64,000 nt of DNA from Prochlorococcus sp. AG-402-I20 (GTDB lineage Bacteria > Cyanobacteriota > Cyanobacteriia > PCC-6307 > Cyanobiaceae), in assembly GCA_003216975.1 (NCBI GenBank), contig QCHY01000002.1:1-64000 (forward strand). Reading direction: 5' to 3'. The notes beneath the pieces were generated by a model. That model had not been told where the DNA came from. It did not search any database and saw only the letters and a program-made list of their open reading frames with translations. Shown here one piece after another: positions 56,163 through 64,000 of the stretch. The position numbers and the translations under genes are program-made. Each line of letters begins with the position of its first letter. Within the stretch, counting starts at the first letter, position 1.

Positions 56163-57007
56163 TGTTCTCCTTCCCTGATGACTATGAAGAAGGTTGGACG
56201 CTTCAAAATGAAATCAAAAAAGATGGTATTGGATTGCATACAGGTCTTAAATGTACAGTCATTATTAAGCCAACAGAATTAACCGGATTTCATATCTCTT
56301 TTTCTGATGAACCTAATAAAGTTATTCCCATAGATATTTCGCAAGTAAGGAATACTCCTTTATGTACAACACTTGAGCTGAATGAAAAAAAAGTATCTAC
56401 TGTTGAACACTTGTTGGCTTCATTGATAGGTGTAGGACTAACTCATGCACATATTGAAATCAGTGGTAGTGAGATTCCCTTACTTGATGGTTCTGCTATT
56501 GGTTGGATAGAAGAAATTGAAAAAGTAGGAATGATTAATTCCACTACATCTCCCAGACCAAGACCAGAAATAAGGTCTCCAATTTTTGTAAACAAAGGAG
56601 AAAGTGTAATTTTTGCAATACCATCAAAACAATTGAAATTAATAGGCTTGGTTGATTTTCCGTATAAAGCAATTGGACAGCAAATGTTTTCTATTGAGCT
56701 GTCTCCAAATAATTTTGTTAAAGAAATTGCACCTGCGCGAACTTTTGGTTTTCTTGATCAGCTAGAAGAATTAAAGAAAGCTGGTCTAATTAAGGGGGGA
56801 GCTCTTGAAAATGCTTTGGTTTGTGATGGTGATTCTTGGGTGAATCCACCTTTGAGATTTTCAAATGAGCCAGTGCGTCATAAATTACTTGACTTGATTG
56901 GAGATTTAGCTTTCGTTGGATTACCGAGAGCGCAAATTTTTGTTTATAAAGGGTCTCACTCTCTTCATGCGGAATTTGCTTCTTCTCTGCAAAAGGTATT
57001 AACTTAA
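56162..57007 (+). CDS. lpxC: UDP-3-O-acyl-GlcNAc deacetylase
   Basis: First committed step of lipid A synthesis; zinc hydrolase, 281 residues. Zinc-ligand histidines sit in STVEHLLASLIGVG and NEPVRHKLLDLIGDLAF, and the family motif KGGALENALVCDGDSW is present. The GTG start at 56162 overlaps the upstream stop (TAGTG), implying translational coupling. Confidence 0.95.
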   Translation: MFSFPDDYEEGWTLQNEIKKDGIGLHTGLKCTVIIKPTELTGFHISFSDEPNKVIPIDISQVRNTPLCTTLELNEKKVSTVEHLLASLIGVGLTHAHIEISGSEIPLLDGSAIGWIEEIEKVGMINSTTSPRPRPEIRSPIFVNKGESVIFAIPSKQLKLIGLVDFPYKAIGQQMFSIELSPNNFVKEIAPARTFGFLDQLEELKKAGLIKGGALENALVCDGDSWVNPPLRFSNEPVRHKLLDLIGDLAFVGLPRAQIFVYKGSHSLHAEFASSLQKVLT

Positions 57008-57019
57008 TTAAATCCGATT

Positions 57020-57478
57020 TTGACTGACATTTCTACTTCTCAACCTCTTGTTTTAAATAGCGAGCAAATAATGGGGCTTTTGCCACATAGATATCCTTTT
57101 GCGCTTGTTGACAGAGTTATAGAACATGACCCAGGGAAAAAAGCTGTGGCTATAAAGAATGTCACTCTTAATGAGCCTCAATTTCAAGGCCATTTTCCTG
57201 AAAGACCTTTAATGCCAGGAGTCTTAATAGTTGAAGCAATGGCTCAGGTAGGTGGTTTGATTGTTTCTCAAATGCCTGATCTTCCCAAAGGTCTGTTTGT
57301 TTTTGCCGGAATTGATTCAGTTAGGTTTAGACGCCCCGTGGTTCCTGGAGATCAATTATTAATATCTTGTGAATTGATAAGTATTAAAAGGAAGAGATTT
57401 GGGAAAGTTAGGGGAGAAGCAAAAGTTGATGAAAAGTTGGTTTGTTCTGGAGATTTGATGTTCTCTCTTGTTGATTGA
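57020..57478 (+). CDS. fabZ: 3-hydroxyacyl-ACP dehydratase FabZ
   Basis: Fatty-acid dehydratase, 152 residues. HotDog fold with [14 protein letters not shown], the active His in [20 protein letters not shown] (Glu follows), and [22 protein letters not shown] start at 57020, 12 bp after lpxC. Clustering with lpx genes links lipid A and fatty-acid supply. Confidence 0.95.
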   Translation: MTDISTSQPLVLNSEQIMGLLPHRYPFALVDRVIEHDPGKKAVAIKNVTLNEPQFQGHFPERPLMPGVLIVEAMAQVGGLIVSQMPDLPKGLFVFAGIDSVRFRRPVVPGDQLLISCELISIKRKRFGKVRGEAKVDEKLVCSGDLMFSLVD

Positions 57479-57482
57479 AGTG

Positions 57483-58334
57483 ATGAGTGAACTTCAATCT
57501 TCTGAAAGCTTTATGGGAGATAATAAAGTTAATATTCATGACTTTGCAGATGTGTCTCCTAAGGCTGAACTTGGGAAAGGTGTCTGTGTAGGTTCAGGTG
57601 CTGTTATTGGTCCAGATGTGATTGTTGGTCCAAATACATGGATAGGACCAAATGTAATTATCGACGGAAAAGTAAAAATAGGATCAAATAATAAGATTTA
57701 CCCAGGTGCATGTATTGGATTAGAACCCCAAGACTTGAAATATAAAGGAGATTTTACCGATGTATTGATTGGAGATAATAATACTTTAAGAGAATGTGTA
57801 ACTATTAATAGAGCCACCTTTAAAGGGGAGAAAACTATAGTTGGGAATCAAAACTTGTTAATGGCTTATTCACACTTAGGACATAATTGTGAAATTGGCA
57901 ATAGTGTAGTCATAGCTAATAGCGTACAGATTGCAGGTCACGTTGTTGTAGAAGATAGAGCTGTTATTGGAGGCTGTTTAGGGATACATCAATTTGTTCA
58001 TATTGGTTATTTATCTATGGTTGGAGGTATGACAAGAGTTGATAGAGATGTTCCTCCATATTGCTTAGCAGAAGGCCATCCCGGAAGAATAAGAGGATTA
58101 AATAATGTTGGAATAAAAAGGAAAAGTATAGATAAAGATAATAAAGAAGAATATATACAATTGAAAAAAATATGGAACTTATTATTTAAATCTGAATATG
58201 TAATTTCTGATAGTTTGAAAATTGCAAGACAAGAGAATTTATTCCAATCCTCAGAAAGATTATGTAGATTTATAGAACTATCTATTGGGAAAGGTAGAAG
58301 AGGTCTAATACCTTCTTTAATGCTAAATAAATAA
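57483..58334 (+). CDS. lpxA: UDP-GlcNAc acyltransferase
   Basis: First lipid A acyltransferase, 283 residues from ATG 57483 (five bases after fabZ; a TTG at 57468 inside fabZ is less likely). Left-handed beta-helix with hexapeptide repeats, the catalytic-His segment YSHLGHNCEIGN, and the C-terminal helical part. The stop overlaps the lpxB ATG (TAATG). Confidence 0.94.
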   Translation: MSELQSSESFMGDNKVNIHDFADVSPKAELGKGVCVGSGAVIGPDVIVGPNTWIGPNVIIDGKVKIGSNNKIYPGACIGLEPQDLKYKGDFTDVLIGDNNTLRECVTINRATFKGEKTIVGNQNLLMAYSHLGHNCEIGNSVVIANSVQIAGHVVVEDRAVIGGCLGIHQFVHIGYLSMVGGMTRVDRDVPPYCLAEGHPGRIRGLNNVGIKRKSIDKDNKEEYIQLKKIWNLLFKSEYVISDSLKIARQENLFQSSERLCRFIELSIGKGRRGLIPSLMLNK

Positions 58335-59509
58335 TGAAGTTATTAATTAGTACCGGTGAAGTCTCTGGAGATTTGCAGGGAAGTTTATTAATAAAGGCTT
58401 TAAAGACTAATGCAGAAAAAAGAAAAATTGAATTAGAAATAATTGCTTTAGGTGGTGAAAGGATGAAAGAAGCTGGGGCTGAATTAATATCTAATACTTC
58501 ATCAATAGGTGCAATCGGCTTTTTAGAAGCTATTCCTTACGTGCTACCAACTTTAAATGCACAATCAAAAATTGATAATTTCTTAAGTTCTTCTCCTCCA
58601 GATGCAATCGTTTTAATTGATTATATGGGGCCAAATATTCGACTAGGATTAAAGGTAAAAAAAAAGTTCCCTAATATTCCTATAATATATTATATTGCGC
58701 CTCAGGAATGGGCATGGAGATTAGGTGATTCGGGTACAACCGATTTGATTAGTTTTACAGATAAAATATTAGCTATCTTCGAAGAGGAAGCTAAGTTTTA
58801 TTCAAATAAGGGAGGAAATGTAAAATTTGTAGGTCATCCAATGTTGGATTTTTATAGAAATATTCCTACTAGAGAAGAATCTTTTAAGAGAATAGGATTA
58901 ACCTCTGATCAGAAACTTCTTCTTATTATTCCCGCTTCTAGGAAACAAGAACTTAAATATATTTTACCCACATTGTTACAAGCGGCTAAACTTCTTCAGG
59001 AAAATGACCCTTCCTTTACTGTGTTAATACCATCTGGTTTAAATGAATTTAATGAATTTTTAAATAGTTCATTAAAAGAATATGGTGTATCTGGAAGGAT
59101 AATTTTGTCTCATGAGGTTGATGAAATAAAGCCATTTTTATTTTCTGCTGCTCATCTAGCCTTTGCTAAGTCTGGTACGATAAATATGGAATTAGCTCTA
59201 AACGCAGTTCCACAAATAGTTGGGTATAAAGTAAGTAGAGTTACTGCTTTTTTCGCAAGATATTTATTGAGATTTAATGTTAAATACATTTCTCCAGTTA
59301 ATCTTCTTTTAAATAAAATGTTAATACCAGAGTTCATACAAGAGGACTTTAAAGCTGAGAAGATTTTTAATGCAGCATTAAAAATCATACAAGACAATTC
59401 GACAAAAGAAGACATAATTCTTGGTTATAAAAGATTGAAAGATAAATTAGGAAAGCCCGGAGTTACAGATAGAGCATCAAAGGATATTCTGGACATATTA
59501 GTTCAATAA
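58334..59509 (+). CDS. lpxB: Lipid-A-disaccharide synthase
   Basis: Makes the tetra-acyl disaccharide precursor; GT19 glycosyltransferase of 391 residues. Motifs LISTGEVSGDLQGSLLIKAL, LIDYMGPNIRLGLKVKKKFP, YIAPQEWAWR and FVGHPMLDF, plus SGTINMELALNAVPQIVGYK. Last lpx gene of the cluster; together lpxC-fabZ-lpxA-lpxB show the cell makes a lipid A core. Confidence 0.95.
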   Translation: MKLLISTGEVSGDLQGSLLIKALKTNAEKRKIELEIIALGGERMKEAGAELISNTSSIGAIGFLEAIPYVLPTLNAQSKIDNFLSSSPPDAIVLIDYMGPNIRLGLKVKKKFPNIPIIYYIAPQEWAWRLGDSGTTDLISFTDKILAIFEEEAKFYSNKGGNVKFVGHPMLDFYRNIPTREESFKRIGLTSDQKLLLIIPASRKQELKYILPTLLQAAKLLQENDPSFTVLIPSGLNEFNEFLNSSLKEYGVSGRIILSHEVDEIKPFLFSAAHLAFAKSGTINMELALNAVPQIVGYKVSRVTAFFARYLLRFNVKYISPVNLLLNKMLIPEFIQEDFKAEKIFNAALKIIQDNSTKEDIILGYKRLKDKLGKPGVTDRASKDILDILVQ

Positions 59510-59514
59510 TCCTT

Positions 59515-60114
59515 ATGAATAAAATCTTCAGAAGACTAATAGTATTTTCTATGCTCCTTCAACTTTTAGTAGTTTTTCCTTTGGAAACATTTGCTGAATC
59601 ACAGGAAGCTGTTTTTGCAGGGGGTTGTTTTTGGTGCCTGGAGCATGACCTAGAGAAACTTGATGGAGTAATTTCGGCAGAAAGCGGTTACTCCGGAGGA
59701 GATCTAACTAATCCAACGTATGAAAATCATAGTGGCCATCAAGAGGTTGTGAAAGTTAATTTTGATTCTGATATTATTAGCTATAAAAAGTTACTTAAGC
59801 AGTATTGGCTTAATATTGATCCATTTGATAATAAAGGACAATTTTGTGATAGAGGTGATTCATATAAGCCTGTTATTTTTACATCTAACAAAGAGCAAGA
59901 GCTAGCTGCGAAGGAGAGTCAAGAAAATATTTCAGTTGAATTAAATATACCCTTAGACCAATTTAAAGTTGATATTGTTGATTCAAAACCTTTTTGGATA
60001 GCTGAGAACTATCACCAGAACTATTCTGCTAAAAATCCACTTAAATATAATTTCTATAGGACAAGTTGTGGTAGAGATAATAGACTTAAAAAGATATGGG
60101 GAGAATATAAATAG
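59515..60114 (+). CDS. msrA: Methionine sulfoxide reductase A, exported
   Basis: Repairs oxidised methionine (S-epimer). The catalytic motif AVFAGGCFWCLEHDLEKLDG and SGYSGG, GHQEVVKVNF and YHQNYSAKNP are all present in 199 residues. An N-terminal hydrophobic signal (LIVFSMLLQLLVVFPLETFA) suggests a periplasmic or lumenal enzyme. It is five bases after lpxB, so part of the same operon, and would protect envelope proteins. Confidence 0.92.
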   Translation: MNKIFRRLIVFSMLLQLLVVFPLETFAESQEAVFAGGCFWCLEHDLEKLDGVISAESGYSGGDLTNPTYENHSGHQEVVKVNFDSDIISYKKLLKQYWLNIDPFDNKGQFCDRGDSYKPVIFTSNKEQELAAKESQENISVELNIPLDQFKVDIVDSKPFWIAENYHQNYSAKNPLKYNFYRTSCGRDNRLKKIWGEYK

Positions 60115-60179
60115 TAATCAATTACTTAATCGAAAAATCAAAAAAATATATTTAATATCTTTTACTATACGTAAATATA

Positions 60180-61667
60180 TTAATGCACATTGAGACTCAA
60201 TTCTTTTATCCAATTAACTAACATTCTTACTCCATAACCAGTTGCACCCTTTGGATTTATACCTCTATCTTTTTCAGTCCAACATGTACCTGCTATGTCA
60301 ATATGAGCCCATGGAATGCTGGAGTTTACAAATTCTTTTAGAAACAGTGCAGCAGTAATTGATCCTCCTGGCCTTGGACCAGTGTTCTGCAAATCAGCAA
60401 TAGATGATTTAATTCCAGATTTGTATGAATCTTGCATAGGCATTCTCCAAATACCCTCTCCCGCTTTATCTGCCGCTTTAGTTAATTGTTCCGACAGCTG
60501 ATCATTGTCAGTCCATAAACCTGCTATTTCATCTCCTAACGCAATCACGCAAGCTCCAGTAAGAGTAGCTAGATCTACGATGGCGTCAGGCTTAAGTTTG
60601 CAAGCATAAACCAAAGCATCAGCTAAAGTTAATCTTCCCTCTGCATCGGTATTGTTTACTTCAATGGTTTTTCCGTTCGAGGCTTTGAGGATATCTCCAG
60701 GATGCAATGCAGAACCATTAATCATATTTTCGCAAGCAGCAACAATAAAATGAACCTCTGTGTTGCTTGGTTTTAGTTCTGCGATTGCTCTTGCTGTTCC
60801 AAGGACAGCAGCACTTCCTCCCATGTCGTACTTCATTTTTTCAATTTGAGAAGCACCTACTTTTAAGTTGTATCCACCAGAGTCAAAAGTTAAACCTTTA
60901 CCAACTAATACGACTTTGTGTTTTGCTGTTTTTGGAGAATATTTTAAGTGTATAAAATTAGGCTCTAGATCTGATCCTTTAGCAACTGCTAAGTAGGCTC
61001 CCATTCCTTGCTTTTCGCACTCTTTTTTGTCAAGAATTTTCAAATCTAGATCATAATCAGTGGCTAATTTTTCAGCCTCTTTCGCCATTTGATATGGGGT
61101 AAGAACATTGGGGGGAGCTGAAACAAGTTCTCTTGCAAATTTAACTCCTTCGCAAATGGGGTTTATTTCAGCAATAGCTGATTTAGTGATTTTTGTATCC
61201 AAGCCTATTAATTCAACTTCATCAATTGGAGTAGTCTCTTTTGAGTCTGATTTGAATCTAAGATCTTTAATAGATGACAATCGAACTGCTTCTCCAACTG
61301 CGCATGCAACTGAGGAAGGGTCAAATGCATCCCAGGGGAAAAATATTCCTATTTTTCTTTCATAACCTGAAATTTGACGAGTACAGATTGAAGCTGCCTT
61401 CCTTAGATCATCAATTTGAAGAGTTTCGGCCTCGCCTAAGCCTACAAAGATTACTTTTTTTATTTTGCCTTCTATTAGTTCAATTGATAATTTCTGATTC
61501 TTTTTGCCTTCGAATTTTGAATCATTAAACCTTTGACTCAAAAAAGTATCTTTTATTATTGTCTTAAATAAATTTATTTGGCTTTCGATTGTTCCTTTTA
61601 AAATCCCAGCAATAAGTACTGATCCTGACCATTCGTGAATGTCTTTGGAGACTGCTGAAATTTGCAT
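60180..61667 (-). CDS. pepA: Cytosol (leucyl) aminopeptidase
   Basis: M17 family di-zinc aminopeptidase of 495 residues. N-terminal domain, then the catalytic domain with VLVGKGLTFDSGGYNLK, MKYDMGGSAAVLG and the signature NTDAEGRLTLADAL. The metal-binding Lys/Asp/Glu residues of these motifs are intact. It converges with msrA and is itself downstream of the GIY-YIG-like gene. Confidence 0.95.
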   Translation of the reverse strand: MQISAVSKDIHEWSGSVLIAGILKGTIESQINLFKTIIKDTFLSQRFNDSKFEGKKNQKLSIELIEGKIKKVIFVGLGEAETLQIDDLRKAASICTRQISGYERKIGIFFPWDAFDPSSVACAVGEAVRLSSIKDLRFKSDSKETTPIDEVELIGLDTKITKSAIAEINPICEGVKFARELVSAPPNVLTPYQMAKEAEKLATDYDLDLKILDKKECEKQGMGAYLAVAKGSDLEPNFIHLKYSPKTAKHKVVLVGKGLTFDSGGYNLKVGASQIEKMKYDMGGSAAVLGTARAIAELKPSNTEVHFIVAACENMINGSALHPGDILKASNGKTIEVNNTDAEGRLTLADALVYACKLKPDAIVDLATLTGACVIALGDEIAGLWTDNDQLSEQLTKAADKAGEGIWRMPMQDSYKSGIKSSIADLQNTGPRPGGSITAALFLKEFVNSSIPWAHIDIAGTCWTEKDRGINPKGATGYGVRMLVNWIKELSLNVH

Positions 61668-61705
61668 TTAATTTTTATACTTGTATTTATGATAACAATT
61701 TTTTA

Positions 61706-62305
61706 CTAATTTCTTTGTGAAGTAAATGGCGTTGCCCATTTTTCTCTTGTCTCTTTATTAAATGGTGGAAGCCAAGCTTGGATAAGCTTCTGTTCTAATT
61801 TTCTTCTTTCCTTGGTTTTGATTGGAACATCAAGCCAAAAACGAATATTTAGCCTGGGTATAATATTTGCTTTTTGTAGAGAATCGGAATAAATTGAAAG
61901 GTAATTTTTACAGTCATGTGCACCTTTCCACCTCTTTTCTGCGGAAATTGTTTCTCCAATATATAAAATTATATTTTCATCAGAATCAATAATATTATCC
62001 ATTACAAAATATATAGCAGCCCCCTCATGCATTGCCTTTGGCCATCTCCAAAAACTTAAAGGTAGTGGAGTAAGATTTATTGGGTTGAAAGATTCGTTTA
62101 ACTCTTCTAAACTAGTATCAAATAGTGATGATTGATTTACATCTTGATAGCCGTATTTAAAAATAGGAGATTGATGATTAGTGATTTTCTCTTGCCATTC
62201 CTTTATTGTTTTTTTGTCGATAAAGATGTCTTGAAGAGGCTTTATCCCGGAGACAGCAACATCATTATTTTTAAATAAATTATATTGCTTTTCGAAGTTT
62301 AGCAT
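61706..62305 (-). CDS. GIY-YIG-like protein
   Basis: A 199-residue protein. The C-terminal half has a divergent GIY-YIG core: GAAIYFVMDN (GIY-like strand), IILYIGETISAEKRWKG (YIG-like strand and the Arg helix) and later a Glu in KLEQKLIQAWLPPFNKE. The N-terminal 90 residues are unassigned. GIY-YIG proteins are nucleases in repair or restriction; here the catalytic set looks incomplete, so nuclease activity is uncertain. Confidence 0.7.
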   Translation of the reverse strand: MLNFEKQYNLFKNNDVAVSGIKPLQDIFIDKKTIKEWQEKITNHQSPIFKYGYQDVNQSSLFDTSLEELNESFNPINLTPLPLSFWRWPKAMHEGAAIYFVMDNIIDSDENIILYIGETISAEKRWKGAHDCKNYLSIYSDSLQKANIIPRLNIRFWLDVPIKTKERRKLEQKLIQAWLPPFNKETREKWATPFTSQRN

Positions 62306-62622
62306 GTTAAAAAGCCTGAAATTAAAAATAATTTTTAATTAATATTTCATCATGATATGATCAATATTTTATATTATTTTAATTTAGATCAGTTTGATCT
62401 TAGCTTGTTAAGCTCAAATTAAAAGTGTTTTTCTTCATTAGTAAGTTTTTATGTAACTTGAGTAAGAATTATATTTTTTTGTTGGTGTGGCTATTTACAC
62501 TCCCTAAACAAATGTTTTTATGTAGAAATGGTCTAAGCTTGATACAAGATTTTAATGATACAATCAATGCAAGTCATTGAACTCAAAATCGATCAATTGA
62601 TCTTTCAACCAGGGTTAAGGGT
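62306..62622. other. 317-bp gap, nothing recognised
   Basis: AT-rich divergent gap between the GIY-YIG-like gene and the DUF1825 gene. Should hold both promoters. No structured RNA or repeat seen. Confidence 0.4.
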
Positions 62623-62940
62623 ATGAGTTTCTTTGAGTCAGAAATTGTTCAGGAAGAGGCAAAAAAACTCTTTACTGATTATCAGAATCTGATGCAATTA
62701 GGCTCTGATTATGGAAAATTTGATAGAGAAGGAAAAGTAATGTTTATTGATACTATGGAGAATTTAATGGAGAGGTATAAAGTTTTCATGAAACGATTTG
62801 AACTTTCAGAAGATTTTCAGGCGAAAATGACAGTAGAGCAGTTAAAGACTCAGCTGAGTCAATTTGGAATCACTCCTGATCAAATGTTTGATCAGATGAA
62901 TAAAACTTTGGTGAGAATGAAATCAGAACTGGATAAATGA
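62623..62940 (+). CDS. DUF1825 family protein
   Basis: A 105-residue cyanobacterial protein: MSFFESEIVQEEAKKLFTDY, GKFDREGKVMFIDTMENLME and MTVEQLKTQLSQFGITPDQM. All-helical, no catalytic motif, function unknown. Followed on the same strand by tyrS 26 bp later, as in many picocyanobacteria. Confidence 0.88.
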   Translation: MSFFESEIVQEEAKKLFTDYQNLMQLGSDYGKFDREGKVMFIDTMENLMERYKVFMKRFELSEDFQAKMTVEQLKTQLSQFGITPDQMFDQMNKTLVRMKSELDK

Positions 62941-62966
62941 TTATCAACCTTTTTAATATTTAGACT

Positions 62967-64000
62967 ATGTTAGATAAATTAAATGAATTACCAGATTTCA
63001 TTTCTAGAGGTTTAGATGATCTTTTCCCCTATGATAATACGAGAGATTCAGATCAAAACTTTCTTAAAAGATTAGAACTTTCAGCCATAGAAAAAAATCC
63101 TTTACGTGTAAAACTTGGAATTGATCCAACAGGAACTGATATTCATTTAGGTCATAGTATTCTTTTTAGAAAATTAAGAGCTTTTCAAAATGAAGGACAT
63201 ACAGCAGTACTTATAATCGGAGATTTTACAGCAAGGATTGGAGACCCAACTGGAAAAAGTAAAACTAGAATTCAGCTTTCAAAAGATGAGGTTGAATCAA
63301 ATTCGTTGAATTATCTTGAACAATTGGGTCTAGGTAAAGACCCCAGCGATTCATTGCTTGATTTTGTAACTCCTGGCCGCTTAGAAATAAGAAGAAATAG
63401 TGAGTGGCTTGAAAATCTTAATTTGTCTAAAATTATAGAACTTTTGTCAAATTCAACAGTTGGTCAAATGCTAGCTAAAGAAGATTTTAGTAATCGATAT
63501 AAATCTGGCACTCCTATATCTCTTCATGAATTTCTCTATCCACTTCTTCAAGGATTTGATTCAGTCGCAATCAATTCTGATGTAGAACTTGGTGGTACAG
63601 ATCAAAAATTTAATATTGCCATGGGAAGAGATTTACAACGAGCTTTTGGACAGAAACCGCAATTTGGAATGCTATTACCAATTTTAGTTGGGCTAGATGG
63701 GACACAAAAAATGAGTAAAAGTTTAAATAATATTGTAGGCATAAATGAAGATTCATTGTCTATGTATTCCAAATTAGAAAAGGTTCCAGATGATTTGGTT
63801 TTGAGTTATTTAAATTTACTAACTAATGAAAACTTAAAAGAGTTGAGTCTAAATCCAAGAGAGCTTCAGAAATTTATGGCTTTAAAAATAACATCTAATT
63901 TTAAAGGAATTGAAGCGGCAAAAAAAGCTCAATTTAACTCTGAAAAATTAGTTTTAGGTACTCAAGATTCTCTTGAGGAAATACCAGAAGCCTCTATCTC
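62967..64000 (+). CDS. tyrS: Tyrosyl-tRNA synthetase, C-terminus outside the window
   Basis: ATG 62967; 344 codons are visible and the frame is open at the window end. Class I motifs HLGH (from residue 60) and KMSKS (248-252), with [20 protein letters not shown] and [15 protein letters not shown], place it with bacterial TyrS. The missing part would be the tRNA-binding S4-like domain. Probably co-transcribed with the DUF1825 gene. Confidence 0.93.
   Translation, partial: MLDKLNELPDFISRGLDDLFPYDNTRDSDQNFLKRLELSAIEKNPLRVKLGIDPTGTDIHLGHSILFRKLRAFQNEGHTAVLIIGDFTARIGDPTGKSKTRIQLSKDEVESNSLNYLEQLGLGKDPSDSLLDFVTPGRLEIRRNSEWLENLNLSKIIELLSNSTVGQMLAKEDFSNRYKSGTPISLHEFLYPLLQGFDSVAINSDVELGGTDQKFNIAMGRDLQRAFGQKPQFGMLLPILVGLDGTQKMSKSLNNIVGINEDSLSMYSKLEKVPDDLVLSYLNLLTNENLKELSLNPRELQKFMALKITSNFKGIEAAKKAQFNSEKLVLGTQDSLEEIPEASI

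Overview
The window is AT-rich, gene-dense DNA from a marine picocyanobacterium, almost certainly Prochlorococcus and probably a low-light-adapted (NATL-like) strain. The evidence is a set of cyanobacterial markers (kaiBC without kaiA, an NblS-type kinase, PSRP-3/Ycf65, the cyanobacterial-type omega subunit, DUF1818, DUF2811, DUF1825 and DUF3386 proteins, high-light-inducible proteins, the photosystem II S4 protein, a plant-type ferredoxin), very short proteins, short intergenic gaps and low GC. The strain assignment is inference; the genus assignment is strong.

Layout. 0-12.2 kb is core: a CNNM-family protein (cut by the window edge), pepP, PSRP-3, ATP synthase beta/epsilon, groES-groEL, gpmI-secG, pyrR, an Hsp70-like protein, rpoZ-DUF1818. 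From 12.2 to 16.3 kb is a small accessory patch: a perfect 16-bp inverted repeat carrying two DnaA-box-like sequences, an EVE-domain gene, cyanase with a perfect NtcA-type box upstream, and a duplicated block. That block contains a 51-bp relic of the EVE gene, two copies of a 62-residue unknown gene sharing a 106-nt identical leader, and a structured leader resembling the glutamine riboswitch 'downstream-peptide' class in front of a 33-residue DUF4278-like peptide. 16.3-20 kb is a polar/general amino-acid ABC importer (aapJQMP). 20-31.3 kb is accessory: small membrane proteins, an ABC-F ATPase, a second copy of the riboswitch-like leader plus DUF4278-like peptide, two small frameshifted genes, a DUF3386 protein and a tandem array of three hli genes.

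31.5-64 kb returns to mostly core genes: a GAF protein, an EamA transporter, murD, tRNA-Val(GAC), the PSII S4 protein, serA-prmA-petF, a lumenal pentapeptide protein, RNase Z, a SpoIID/LytB protein, truB, a methyltransferase, rplU-rpmA, kaiB-kaiC facing purD-nblS, then purC and an outer-membrane block (Omp85-lpxC-fabZ-lpxA-lpxB-msrA), pepA, a GIY-YIG-like protein, DUF1825 and tyrS (cut by the window edge).

Together the accessory patches have a nitrogen theme: NtcA-box/cyanase, an amino-acid importer, and two probable glutamine-sensing leaders controlling tiny proteins of the family that includes the PII-interacting PirA. The most interesting things to follow are the two leader/micropeptide units, the duplicated 62-residue gene whose untranslated leader is better conserved than its coding sequence, and the palindromic DnaA-box pair in a neighbourhood rich in TCCACA cores.
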